A DNA stretch of 64,000 nucleotides, taken from positions 16,134,573-16,198,572 of the forward strand of contig JABAKD010000027.1 of the NCBI GenBank assembly GCA_012845835.1, given 5' to 3'. The DNA comes from Undaria pinnatifida. Lineage: Eukaryota; Sar; Phaeophyceae; Laminariales; Alariaceae. Under the pieces are notes generated by a model. The model searched no databases. It saw nothing but the letters and a program-made list of their open reading frames with translations, and was not told where the DNA came from. The translations under genes were made by a program, and so were the position numbers. Positions 20,896 through 32,890 of the stretch are shown here, in pieces. The stretch's first letter is position 1, and each line of letters starts with the position of its first letter.

Positions 20896-22918
20896 GCACA
20901 GCGGACTGTCATACACGTCGCAGTTAGTTCGCTGCCGTTATTTTTTTTCCAACTCGTAAAAAATCCCTGGTGCAATTCCGTGTGTTTTGTCGTCATATCG
21001 GAAGTGCAGTTCTATAAGGGTTAATTTAACTCCTTTACAACTGTACTGAGATTTTGTTGACAAATGTATTTGGAATTAGTATGGAGTATTTTTTTTGCAG
21101 TTCTGAGGGTGCGTCGATGATGAGATTGGGTTGGTTCCATGTTTTTTTCGTGTCTTCTGGATACGCCGATATTGACATTAGTGAGGAGGGTGGAGATTGA
21201 CCCGCGTGGAGATTGACCCGCATCGCCTGCGTAGAACATTCAGCATGCACATCAGGCGGTTAGATATGGCGGTTTGTTTGGATTATAAGGCACTGTTTTG
21301 GTGGAGTTAGGGCTACTGCTGCCGGCAGTAACTATCGCCCGTGTCTTGCAGCTTGCAGACTATAGCTACGCGGTAGAGGCCCCTCTATAGTGCCGGTTGA
21401 GTAATGCGGGTTGCCCGCTAGTGTCTGTGAAATCGTTTGACACTGGCCAACCCGTAGTGGCAATATGCGGGAGAGTGCCGGTCGCCGCTACAGTGCCGAT
21501 GTTTCTGACTACAATAGCACATACACTATAGACTATAGAGGGACCACTATACTGCAGTAGGATACCCTTGAAAAGAGTGCGCCAGTCTATTGCAGCTTGC
21601 GGACTAGCTAGGACGCCCTTCACAGGAGTGCACCAGTCTATTGTGACTTGCAGTCTATAGCCAGGATGCCCTTCAAGGGAATGCGTAAGGAGGCACATTT
21701 TAACATTCATGTTAACAGCAGATAATGTGCACCCGGTGTGCCCGCTGCGGCCACTTCTTGCGTGCATGGGTGAAGTTAGTCGTTTCAACATATGGTATTT
21801 GGAACTGCAGCCATCGCACACAGCCATTCAGGCATGAAAAACGTGAAAAACATAGCTAAAGAGTCCGATGGAATCGCGATGATAGATGATAGCCGCGGGG
21901 GAAGCGTGATGGGACCGAGATAATAGCGGGAACGCGCGCGCAGCCTTTCTGTAGGCCATTTGTTTACAGGTAGATCTGCTTGATGGGAGGTCGGGTTGGT
22001 TGATTTACCTATATTAGTAGTAGTTGCAAGCAAGGTGGAAATAAATTATTTGTTCCCCACCGCAGATAAGCACAACCAGTGTGCGCGATACTATCATATG
22101 AAAAGGATATATATTGACGCATGATTGGTTTCGATGTAGTTCACGCGTGACTTGTTTGGGTTTTTGGGGAAGGAATTCCGTGATTCACAGATCAAGTATT
22201 AGTAGTAAGTGGTTAAATGTATAGTTGAGTTTAAGAATATGCCCCCTACGGGCTGGAGCACGAAGTCATCGTGTCGGGAATCTGGTTGTGAGATGACTTT
22301 TCTCATGGGTGTGGTGGAGTTATTTGGTTTATATGGCAACTTGTTGATGCGTTTTGGCTTGATAAATATAGTTTGTTGCTTTGTTGCTTGCTGTTGGTAT
22401 TATACCAAGTATATACTAACCTTACGTATTTTGACATTATTAATAGTAGTTGGAGTTGGAATTGGGCAGATTATTTCGTGCCAGATACGTATTTCTTAGT
22501 CCCCGACGAAAAGTCAAACGGTGTGCTCTTTTGGGGCTGTCAAATAACCCAAATGGATGGCCCTTGCTTCTGATTTTTGGCAGATGATGGTTTGCCTTAT
22601 TGCTTTTCTGATGATTTGCCTCTCTCTTAAGGCAGTCACATACTATTACTACTACATTATCGATCTTCCACAGCCCATTACTACTAACTCATGCACTGCT
22701 ACTCCTCGTCGTGTCGAAAGTTGACACCATCACATGGCCGCACTCGCCTGCCAAAACTTCGCAACTGCGAACAAGCCTATACGTAGACAGGGCCTTTTTT
22801 AGAGCTGCATCCATGTTTTTGTCGGCAACCCAGTTGAAGTAACATTAGTAGTTTAGTGTTAGATGCGCACGTTTACCTTGCTTGGCAATAAATATGTTTT
22901 GGGGTTGATTTCAAACAG
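20896..22918. other. Gene-poor region downstream of the SR gene
   Basis: No supported gene. A roughly 51-bp repeat (GGAYRCCCTTSAMARGAGTG core, then CCAGTCTATTG) is present in about 2.4 copies at 21560-21690. The SR gene 3' UTR and polyadenylation site should be at the left edge but cannot be fixed. Confidence 0.5.
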
Positions 22919-23212
22919 AGGGCCTTGGCCCCGGCAAAGGCAGACGACCAGTTTAACAAAAAGCTAGAAGACCTTAGAGTAACTACTGCTGTAGGTCGAA
23001 GTACTTCACTCAATAGGTCTTGACGTGTGGGTGTGTGCAGACCTGCTTTTAGCGTGTACGACGCCGTAAGAAAAGAGTGTGTTGATGCCCGCTTAGTTCG
23101 CTTTCAGGGGGATATTCCTCTCGAGATTGCGATTATCGATCCTGGCCAGCCACCCTACAACGCAATAATTACTACTCTATTGTCCATACTTTCATCGCCT
23201 CGCTGACCCGCA
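22919..23212 (+). CDS. Possible orphan exons, unknown protein (low confidence)
   Basis: After an acceptor-like TTTCAAACAG, 22919-23020 reads RALAPAKADDQFNKKLEDLR and onward to TGA. After GTGTGTGCAG, 23042-23212 reads PAFSVYDAVRKECVDARLVR and then a segment with DPGQPPYN before TGA. Both have coding-like composition and neither begins with ATG. Their phases do not join directly, so they may belong to different transcripts or need a missing exon. I do not recognise the protein. Confidence 0.25.
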
Positions 23213-26200
23213 CGAAGTTTCAGCTTCTGCGTCTGTGCCTAGTTGTGGTTGACTTGGAGTAGCTCGCCTATTTGCTGTCCCTCCCTTCTCCCGCTGGAGC
23301 TCTCCACTCTCGCCCCCCACCATCGTCACGAATAGGCGAGGGTTTATTGTCCATGGAACACTGCAGCCATATCGCCACAGCTATAAATAGCGGCCTTTCT
23401 TCGCTGCAAATCGAACAAAGCGTCTACCCTGCCCCGAGTTCGGAACACCACCAGTCGCAGCCTTCCGTTTGTTCGTTGTTCGCTTCTTCTCCCCTCGCCG
23501 ACCGCCACACACAGCAGCAACAAAACTAAAGGACAAGCATGATGACTACACTGCCATAAGTATGCAGCCAGCGTGCAATCTACACACTATTATATGCTAC
23601 CCCGTCTACTCGGTGGAGAACCATGGACCCCACAGAAAGGACCCAGGAAGGAAAAATGTGATCCAATATGTTTTGTGCGCACGCGCTGCTTTTTTACTAC
23701 TTTTTTTTTCTTCTTTTTTTTTCTATCCTCCTGGGGATCGGGTGAAAAAAGCTTAAGCTCCATACATTACTGTTTGTTACCGATCGCGAGGCTCGGAAAA
23801 ATGAAAGCTCCCACCGCCGCAACCCACGTGTTCTTAGGGACGCACACGTGTAAAACTCTTTTGTTTTTGTTTTCTACGAGTATGTAGTGACACTCGGTGA
23901 CAGCGGGTGGAACAGGTTGTTGAACGGTAGGTCGACGGGTTTCACCGGAAGACTGGAATACACGCACACCACACGTACAAGTCATACACATTATTTTACA
24001 TTGACACAAGGAAAATCAAAATATACCGGTACGAAAATATCACATTAGACTGTAGTCTATGCTTGTTTGTTGATACTGTACCTGGTACCAGGTATACAAT
24101 ATCGCATGCGTTCGCCGCACAATCTTACAGTCTGCAGACGCGTGGGTATAATCAGCAATGCTATAGTCTATGTATCCCGTCCTTCCAGTGTTCGTCACCA
24201 TTTGCAATGGTATGAGTATGGCTCTTGAAGTGTTCTCGGGCGTGGTCGTGAACATGAATTAATTGGTGTCGAGTAACACCTCGATCTAAAGTCCAGACTA
24301 CACAAAGAAAGGGGTTTGGGGCAAAGGGGGGGCGAGAAACAAGAAACAAAGCTGAGGAAAATAGCTGAAACCGAAACCGTCCAATTTTTTTATCCAACCA
24401 CCAACCACACTGATTTTTTTTTGAATCTGCCATTACAACGCAGCACAGCCACCATGTACACTGGGCTCGCAAATACGACACCCACCGCTTGCTGTTACGC
24501 GTGTGCTGTTTATTCAGCTGGAAGTTCAGTATGCCAGTCACAGCTGGAGCCTCCATTATTATCAAGAACCCACGAAACGGAAAACATAGCAGGCATTTAG
24601 TCTAGACTATAGTCTACTGGCGACGTTTTGACTTCCTATCCTTGCGATGATCCCGAGCCCCCTATGCCCCCCTTCTCCAGATTCTTGACATCGTACCGTG
24701 AAGGTGATTGCTATCTTACCGTCAACTTAAACGTCAATACGGCACCCATCCCAGGTGGTTTAGGCGATGATTGTTTCTACCATATGCGATGAACATGACA
24801 GGAAGATGGGAGGGGGGAACAAAAATGACGACTACGAAAAAAGCAGTGCTGCAGCGTTCAGCCGTTTCAGCGTGATCCCGCCGCATTTTTCTCTGCTTCA
24901 TTGCCGTGTGGCCTTTCACAGCAGAGTAGCACTACTTGCCGCTGGCCCCAGTACCACGCTCCCGTCCTTGTTTGAGCGCTCCAAACACGTGCTGGTGTTG
25001 TGCTGAAGTGCTGACATCGACTATCAGGGCAGGTGAGCTTACGCAATTCAATTTACAAAGCTTCTGCTTTCGCATCTTGATGACACAACAACAGCGGCGA
25101 GCAGGTATGTTGAGTTTGTTTCAGTACTTGTACGATCGTACGGCATTAGACTAAAAATTGTCTACGAGGTACACCAGGTATGCTGCTGTACCGGTAGCTG
25201 GTAGGTTGCACTACACCACAAGCACCTTTTTCGCAGCAGTGTGTACGCGTTGTTCGAGGTATTTGGTTTGACGTGGCCACATCCGACTTATCGTGCCGGA
25301 TGCTGATCGCCGGTTGATTTGGCCACGTGTCCACGATAGCAGTGTGCCCTTGGGTATTCCATGAAACAGCAGCTTACTGCTGCGTACTGGTGCGTGCCTG
25401 CCATCTCTTCTGCCCCTTGTTTCTCAGTGCCACTCTGTTGTTCCAGGTACTACTGGCATACCAGGTATGACATAGTACAAAATGAGCACCTGTGCCCGTA
25501 CTCGTACCAGTGTACTGCTTCACCAGTTACCAGTACACCAACATGTACGAATCGTACGCGTACGTACTGCTGTGGTGCACTTTTATCTCTCAGCAGTCAG
25601 ACCCTCGATGACGTCTATACCAACTGATTCGTCTCCCCCTTGGGTAAAAAGCACTCGTCCCATACACTGCTGCACCTGGTATAGACTATAAGAAGAGTGC
25701 TCGTATTTCGTACGTACGTGAAGCGGGTACACAGCAGCAGTAGTATTAATAGTGCGACCCTCAGGGGACAGGCCGGGTCGACATACACACGCATCCGTAT
25801 ACAACGGCAGCTTGCGCTGCTGGGGTTGTAACGAAGACCAATGATAGGGACAGCTTACGCTATACCTACAATGGGACCCCAAGGGTGCGCCAGCTAGCGT
25901 TGGGCTGCGAAAGCAACTGAGTTAAATCGACACACGACGCGTATGAAAATACGTGGAAGTGTGGTGAGCTAAAGCTTTATTTTTCCCCATCCGCCGGAGG
26001 ATGAAGAAAAAAAAAAAAAAAAAAGTGCGCAGCAGCACCGCAGAACTAGCAGCAGCAGCAGCAACAGACGGCTCGTTAAGCTTCTATTTCTTGGAAAATG
26101 CTCTATATACAAGAACAGTATTAATAGTATCACAGTGCAGCAGCAGCAGTAAGCGTAGTAGCGCCCACGAATGCGGATGGCTCCAGCTGGCCCTGTCAAA

Positions 26201-26221
26201 AAATAACTGCATGTACAAACA
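23213..26221. other. Gene-poor region upstream of the E2 gene
   Basis: Only short frames. Several TACCTGGTAC-type words (24078, 25165, 25445-25465, 25675) and AGTATTAATAGT words (25742, 26120) occur. A poly-A run lies near 26010. I see no gene. Confidence 0.5.
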
Positions 26222-26440
26222 ACGCAGCTTGCAAAGATGAGTATTGACCTGAAATTCGTCAAACTCACGGCTGACGTGCTTAAAAATTAGTTATAAAATT
26301 TAAAAACAAAATAATAGGACCCTCCCATCAAGTGACAAAACTCACCCGCAAAGTACATTACAAGTACTCGTACCAACAACGCAGCTTGCAAAGATGCGTA
26401 TCGACCTTAAGTTCGTCAAACTCACAGCTGACGTCCTTCC
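26222..26440 (+). repeat. Two direct copies of the GCTTGCAAAGATGAG family
   Basis: The phrases ACAACGCAGCTTGCAAAGAT, RTCGACCT-like, and GTCAAACTCACRGCTGACGT occur at 26222 and again at 26377, about 155 bp apart. Between them lies TAGGACCCTCCC and CAAAACTCACCCGCAAAGTA. The same set, inverted, is at 45345-45455. Confidence 0.8.
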
Positions 26441-26583
26441 AATAGTTTTTCAAAACAGAATGTTACAGAATTGCACCAGCCGCCTGTGGTGCGAGCTTCA
26501 TATGCAGGGCCGATAGCGAAACAGTGCATAGTCGTGTCGTATCGTGTTGTCCGGGGATGTAAGGGGTGTTTGGGTACTGTGCT

Positions 26584-26698
26584 GTATTATAAAAATGAAA
26601 ATACACTCCAGCTGTGAGATCGAAGATTTCGTTGAAACTCAACTTTGCAAGCTGTGTGTGATACTCCGATCGCGCGTATTACGAGTGTATTATAATAC
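26584..26698. mobile_element. 115-bp miniature of the 7453-8654 element
   Basis: It begins GTATTATAAAAATGAAAATA and ends with a stretch whose reverse complement is GTATTATAATACACTCG. It contains CTCCAGCTGTGAGATCGAAG and the CCGATCGCGCGTATTAC block of the larger element's TIR. It looks like a solo or internally deleted inverted-repeat derivative. Confidence 0.6.
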
Positions 26699-27256
26699 CC
26701 AAAATGTCCTCATGTTTTCGAACGGAGTGATATTCTACCATACCAAATTCTGTGCAAAGTTACAGAACATGCTCTTTTGTCATTTTTGCTAAGCCATAAC
26801 AAATACCAACATACTGGTTGCACTGGTATGGAGCTCGTGCTTCCACAGCTGAAGCGGTATCTGTCGTTTGACGAGGTAACCTTCCCACTATACACGGGCC
26901 CCCTCCATTACGTTACACGCAAAACGTATGGTTTGCCCTTGTACGTCTTACAGACAACATAAGCTACGCCCGTGTCGGAAGGCTACCGTCGGAAAGCTCA
27001 CCACTCGATCGGACTTGCAAGAAATTGTTCGTGCTCCTGCAGCTGTACATACCAATACCTGTCGTTTTTGATGAGATATAGTTCCCGGCATACGTGGAAA
27101 GCCCTCCGTTCTGTAACGCAATACCACGTACTTGCCCTGCACTTGTTACAGACAACAGCCCTATCTACCGCCCGTAGCGGAGGAGCTGTTGTCGGAAAAG
27201 CGAGGACTGTATCGGTCTATCGGTCTATCGATCCGAATTATCCTTATCACCAGAGG

Positions 27257-30200
27257 ATGTCGCTCACCTGCGCGAAGCGATTGAGAAAAGAGATGCACAA
27301 GCTGCAAACTTCTCCCCCGGACGAAGACATCCGCTTGTGCGCGGACGAGGACGATTTTCGGCAGTGGAAGGCGCACATAAGGGGCCCGCCGGATACACCG
27401 TTTGCGGGAGGTAAGACACGATAAATAGTAATAGTAAGGAATTTTTGCATAAGGAGTCAAACTCTTTGGGACTCATGAAAACATTGGTTGAAACGAGAGG
27501 GACGATGTTGTCATCCGTCTAGAAAGAGCGAGCACCACCACCAGCACCGTCAGCAGCAGCAGCAGCAGCAGCAGCAGCACGAGTATGATCAGACCACGCT
27601 TCGCGCGTGTTGTGCGACCCCTTGCGGACGCACCCCCTACCCCAAGAGCCCGAGCTGGTTCGTGTTACCACAGCATGGCTATGGCTGTAAGCGACATATT
27701 TGGTGTTTTTCCCCCTCTGGAGTCCCGAAAGAATTAATACTGCTGTAGGTAGTGGTGGGTGGGCATGACTTCTATCATACTCTTAAGAGCTTTAGGGCCC
27801 TGCGTTGGCTTAGTTGTTTTGACCTTCAGGACCTTTAGAACTAAGTTACTACTTCGAAGTAGTTAATGGTTGGGTGGCGCAGTATAATGCTTTGGTTCCA
27901 TTTGCTAACAACGCGCACCTCGTGTCCGTACCAGGCGTCTACGAGCTGAAGATTACAGTGGGACTGCATTACCCCATGGTGCCTCCGACAATGATGTTCG
28001 TCACCAAAATATTCCACCCCAACATACACTTCAATGTGAGCCGCGCACGTATTTTATCCGCCTGCACTGATTGTAGGGAGCTGCTACTTGGGCGTTGATG
28101 TTGATCGGTTTATACACGTTTTGAGATCAGCAATTCGGGGCTGACCGCTGGGCTGCTTTGGTCATTCGAAATTCTCGATGCGGGGTTCCACGCGTACGGA
28201 GAGGCTTTCGCTGTCGCCCCTGCTGGCGGTTGCGCTGGGGTTCGAATCTCAGCTGGTGTATTACGCAAGGCGTTTTTTCCAACACGGCATCCTTCACAAA
28301 TAACGTCACGCTTCACCCACCACAATAACAGTTTCTTCTGCGCTTTCTTTCTTCGCCCATCGCCGAATGTGCAAAAGCGCGGGTTGGGCAAAACTCGATG
28401 ACATGTTCCATGATTTATCTTTCCATCCGACAGTGTGCAGCGTTAGTGTCATTAGTGTCAAAGTAAAAAATGCGATGAAATATCACTAATAATTAAATGA
28501 ATACCACGAAAAGTAAAAAAATCCAACCACCAACAACTGCTCGATAGCTATCGATGGGCAGAGGGAACGCCAAACCTTATACGCAATAAAAATGAAGGTG
28601 AGCACCGAGGGATAGAAGAGAAACCACCTGTTACCCCGGCGTGTCCAGAAGGCCGTCGCGGGTAAACCTTCTTCCTGGTATTAATTATAGTTGAGTTGGA
28701 AAGTATAAACAGTAAGAACAAAACTAAAAATCGTATGCTGTTCGACACAGCATGGCAGAACGCAGCACAAATGGCCCCCACGGGGTCGCTCACTGTTCAA
28801 TCTCGGTCACTGTGGACGCTGTTTGCATATGATACTGCTCAAAAGCGCATGATTATATGTACGTGATCACTTTAGGTGGTGTTCATTATGTAATGGCAAA
28901 AAAATGCACAAACACATTGGCATAGCCTTGCCTCCTCTAAGACTCCACTCACGATGTGGAGATTAACTACTTGAAACATGAATGAGATAATTCTGCAGCA
29001 GCATGAGGGGTAACCTTGCCCGTAGTCTTGGTAGCCCACGGTTGCAAGCGGTAACTAATGTATTGACGCTCGCCGACGCCCTCTCTCTCTCCTGTTCTTG
29101 CGCGGGTCAGACTGGTGAGATCTGCCTGAATATTCTCAAGAAGGAGTGGTCTCCCGCCTGGAGTCTCCAGGTGCGGCGCTGGCAGCGGTGCATCAGTGTT
29201 GGCGTTGTTGTGGTACAAATGTAGTATGACACCTACTAAAAAGCCGAGACAGCAGTGTGTGCTCTGTCACGATACAGCTGTTGTACGTGATACTCACTAA
29301 GAAACGGAGACGGTAGCGTGGGCTCTTGTTACGGTGCAGCTGTGGTACGTGATGCTTACTATGAAGCCGAGACAGCGGTGTGTGTTCTGTCTCGGTGCAG
29401 CTGTCGTACATGACGCCTACATGTGCTGTACCGAGAAACAGAACACTCAGGGAGCCAGGCTGAGATTTTACAGGGAAATAAATAATCCCTACTCGTTTAT
29501 GTTGGACTTGGTGTAGAACGCGCCCCTTTCCCGAGTATAAAATGCAGGCTAGGCCCGCATCCGAGTTTGTTACGGTAACGAGGTGCCCTGTACCTCGTGT
29601 GTCCTGTACCTCGAAGGTACTGTTTTTGTACAGTAGCACCTCTGGACATCCCAAGATTTGTTCCATTTGGAGCGAGTGTGTTGACCACTACCGCATACAC
29701 TGGTAGGTGTCAAATCTCTTGTGCATGCTTGTGTGCTGGTTTGTGCGTTGCGTTCCACGGGTGTTCCTTGTGTCATATCTACCGAAAGAGCCACCTACTG
29801 CGGTGATATCTCGTAAATCCGCGAACTCCGATATCGCTTTATTGACCCCGTGAATGCTGCGATACATATTCGTAGTCTAATTGCCTTACGACCTGTTGCT
29901 TTTGTTGCCGTCTCCCAGGGTGCCTGCAGGGCGATCTTGGCACTTCTCGCCCACCCCGAGGCAGACAGTCCCCTCAATTGCGATGCAGGTCAGACACGTG
30001 CTTCGATAGGGATAGGAACGCCAAGTCATCCCGCAGTATGTCAACAGTTTCACTTCTATATGCTGTCTGATGTACGATTTGCTTCAGTTATGTGTGTCTG
30101 TGGTTTCCTGAGGCATTCTTTGCTTTTTTTGTGCTCTGCTGCGACTCTTCGCGACCACCCAACGAGACTCATTGCATAACAAAAAATATCGATCTTAACA

Positions 30201-30358
30201 AAAATAACCGCTCTGAACGAAACTGACTGCTCATGCTCGCAGGGAACATGGTGAGGGCAGGCGATATGAGAGCGTTTCGCTCTATGGCCTGTTTGTATAA
30301 GGAGGAGATGGCTTCCAAGGAGTGGCCTCCACGTTGTTATCTTGGGAGTTCGTGGTGA
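27257..30358 (+). CDS. PEX4: Peroxisomal ubiquitin-conjugating enzyme E2, PEX4-like (5 exons)
   Basis: Exons are 27257-27410, 27935-28035, 29111-29170, 29919-29988 and 30243-30358 (stop TGA). Phases 1,0,0,1 fit, giving 166 aa. The UBC fold is complete: N-terminal helix MSLTCAKRLRKEM, GPPDTPFAGGVYEL, HPN motif at residues 79-81, catalytic Cys90 in TGEICLNIL, then WSPAWSLQ and HPEADSPLNCDAGN. WSPAW and HPEADSPLNCD with a following RAGDMRAF segment match plant PEX4 much better than generic E2s. PEX4 works on the peroxisome surface, held by PEX22, and monoubiquitinates the import receptor PEX5 for recycling. Animals lack it. Donor GTCAGA after exon 4 is weak. The C-terminal tail after the last helix is unlike plant PEX4 and slightly longer. 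Confidence 0.93.
28550..28700 (-). repeat. Dispersed repeat, GGACAAGCCGTGGTCACAGG family
   Basis: On the minus strand a GGACACGCCGGGGTAACAGG block is followed by a CTTCATTTTTATTGCGTATA block. Related sequence is at 30610-30750 (+) and 59340-59500 (-). This copy lies in PEX4 intron 2. Confidence 0.6.
29223..29425. repeat. 61-bp tandem repeat in PEX4 intron 3
   Basis: Just over three units, each with GTACGTGATRCTYACTA, GCCGAGACAGC and GTGCAGCTGT elements. It begins about 50 bp after the donor at 29171. Confidence 0.85.
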
Positions 30359-31129
30359 TAGAGGGCGTGTTTTTGGATTTTTTTTTAATCGCTCCATGAG
30401 GAAGGTTTGTATCTGGCGTCTGCCAGCTGTTGTGCGCCCTCAACCACGTAATGTTTCGAACTTTTTTTTTTACCGTCGCGAGTGGCCCGTGCGGAAAACC
30501 GTGTAATTTTTCGTCGCCGCGGAATAGCAGTTATACAGTAGACGCTTCTCACGATGAGCGAGTCTGCTTGTATGTACCTGGTACCAGGGTATCACTTCCG
30601 AAGCAGCCTGAGGCTTTTTTTTTCTTCTTTTTTTTTTGCACACTTCTACTTTCCAGCTTCTGGACAAGCCGTGGTCACAGGTGTCGTCCCTTCTCCCCCC
30701 GGTTCTCGCCTTCAATTTTATCGCGCATAGGGTTCAGCAAACCCACTGTTCGTCGATTTTTCATCGACTGTTGCTAACTCAAGTTCTCGCGCTTTCCGCA
30801 AGTCAATTTGTTCACAAGAAAAAGTCCCCACGAATTTATGCGAGCTGTTGTTGTTCTCACATTAACTCGCATAATCAAGTCCGTGGTCACAGGAAAGGCT
30901 CCAGTTACTCTGGAGCTGCGGAATACCCCAGGGAAAAACACAAACAACCCAAGGTGGTACACGCATATATCACAGCTGACGCAATTCATGCCTCCACCAG
31001 AAACATATAAATGTGAAATCGGGAGTCAGTCTACGATGTGCCAGGTCCATACCGGTGCGTGCGTCTCATTACTCACGTCTGGAGAAACCGACTATACCGC
31101 TTGCCACCCAAGAAAAACCACCACCTATA
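30359..31129. other. Region between PEX4 and the interrupted repeat
   Basis: Contains the 30610-30750 copy of the GGACAAGCCGTGGTCACAGG dispersed family and a TACCTGGTACCAGG word at 30585. No gene is supported. Confidence 0.5.
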
Positions 31130-31461
31130 TATTATACGTAGTATCTATCACTACGCATACGCACGACAGACGTACGTCAATTGGAAAAAAGGAACACAGA
31201 AAAGAACAGAAGATAAAGGAAAGGAAAGTAAAGACAAAAAAGCGAAACAAAACGAAAAAGGAAAGGGAATGAAAGAATAAGACAAGAAAAGCAAGAAAAG
31301 ACAAGACAAGAAGAGGAAGCAAGGAAAGGAAAAAAGAGCAGAAAAAAAAGAAAAAAAGGGAAGAAAAATGTCATAGTAGCAGACCCTAGGAACTGGCTAA
31401 AGACGGCTTTGGGCTCATAGAGGGTATAAAGTGCATCATCAATGGCACTGGGGAGAGAACG
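31130..31461 (+). repeat. Dispersed repeat copy B, left part (interrupted by copia)
   Basis: Matches 6591-6870: TATTATACGTAGTATCTATC, the CAATTGGAAAAAAG block, the purine tract, then AGACCCTAGGAACTG and GGCACTGGGGAGAGAACG. It continues at 38580-38659 across the retrotransposon, and the open frame described at 6800 runs through both parts. Confidence 0.85.
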
Positions 31462-31748
31462 TGTTTGTTGATCCCTACGAAGCGTAGAGGGCTTACCCGT
31501 TGAGCTGACAATAGTGGGGTAGTGAAGTCACCGGTATGAAGACAAGTATAAGACGTACATATATAAATTAAGTTGCTCCTAGCCAAGGCGCAGCGTGGAG
31601 TGCGCTCGCCAGGAAGAAAGGCGGATAAATAGGCGGAGTATTTCCACCATCCCGATATCCCGCTATTATGTAGCCAACTTATCACTGGAAACCCCTACAA
31701 TACTCAACCGTCATCATATCCGCATCATATCCAAGCATACAATCAACA
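31462..31748 (-). repeat. 3' LTR of the copia element
   Basis: 287 bp, apparently identical to 38288-38574. It contains a TATATAAATT sequence near 31558 that may serve as promoter TATA on one strand. Confidence 0.95.
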
Positions 31749-32890
31749 GCCTCCCTGCTTCGTAAATGATACGGTATGATGCTACATTGTCATATCATCA
31801 GGGTAAAACGATTCAATGAAAAATTCGGTCAATCAATATCCTCCCAGTACCTCCGTGACAAGAAAGATTGCAACACCATAGTCCTTAAAAAGCACTCCAT
31901 AAATCTAGAGATACAATTCAGGGACAGTATCCAGCATCAATCTCCACGAACCTAAGATCTAAGTCGTAAAATCCTGAGTCCAAATACAAAAACTCAAATC
32001 CGAAATTCATAGACCGAAAAATCAAATCCGAAAATTCAAACATCGGCCTTAAATTCAGCATTCAGCCTTGCCTTATAAAACGGTTGTCAGCTCCATAGAA
32101 CAGGGGTGCCAACAAGTGTGATTGGACAGCAGTCTCAAAACTCACTTTCGAATGAGACAAACGCCTCCCGGCTGGGTACATACTAAAAATCCATTCAAAT
32201 TCCAAACGCTCAAATCCCGAGAAAGGTAATGCCATACTAGACAACGCAATCGCGAAAACAGTAATGTTTCAAAAACAAAGAAATAGTTACTTGCCTCCCT
32301 AACTACCATGCACTCTTTAAAAGTACGAAAATCCAGCTAGTATATGCAGAATAATCCGTCAAGAAACAATTCAAATCAGCTCGCGAAAAAGTTAGTCGCC
32401 CTCGGGTTCAGACGTATCGAACTCGTCGAGTTTGAGACCTTTTTCCTACTTAACGAGCCATAATCCTCTCAAGTGGTCAAGCGAATCCTTCCCCGCACAA
32501 ACGTTAACAGGTGGGCGTGACCCCTCCTTGCAGGATGAAAACTAAACGGTTTGGCTCAGCTGGGTATCATTACGGGGCTAGTTGAGGAACCCATAGACTG
32601 ATTACGCAGGGATGACCCCCGGTAGTTTACCGAGAAACCGTTGCCGTCCCCGAACCCCAAAAACAATATAAACCGGACGATTTGGCTCAGCTGGGTCTCA
32701 TTACGGGGCTAGTTGAGAAAACCATAGACTGATTACGCGGGGATGACCCCGGGTAGTTACCAAAAATCGTCATCGTCCCCAAATCCCCGAAAAATATAAT
32801 CTGAACGATTTGGCTCAGCTATCATTATTAAACAGAAAAAAAACGAACCTAGCGTACTAAATCATGACATATTCCACCGTTCTCCCAAAG
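31749..32890 (-). other. Non-coding 3' interior of the copia element with internal repeats
   Basis: Between the pol stop and the 3' LTR lie 1.1 kb without a long frame. At 32545-32820 a unit of about 130 bp (TTGGCTCAGCTGGGT, CATTACGGGGCTAGTTGAG, AGACTGATTACGC) is present about 2.1 times. At 32398-32452 a decayed copy of pol sequence from 33553-33608 is found (CCCTCRGGTTCAG, ATCGAACTC, TCGAGTTT). So part of this interval arose by internal duplication. Confidence 0.75.
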
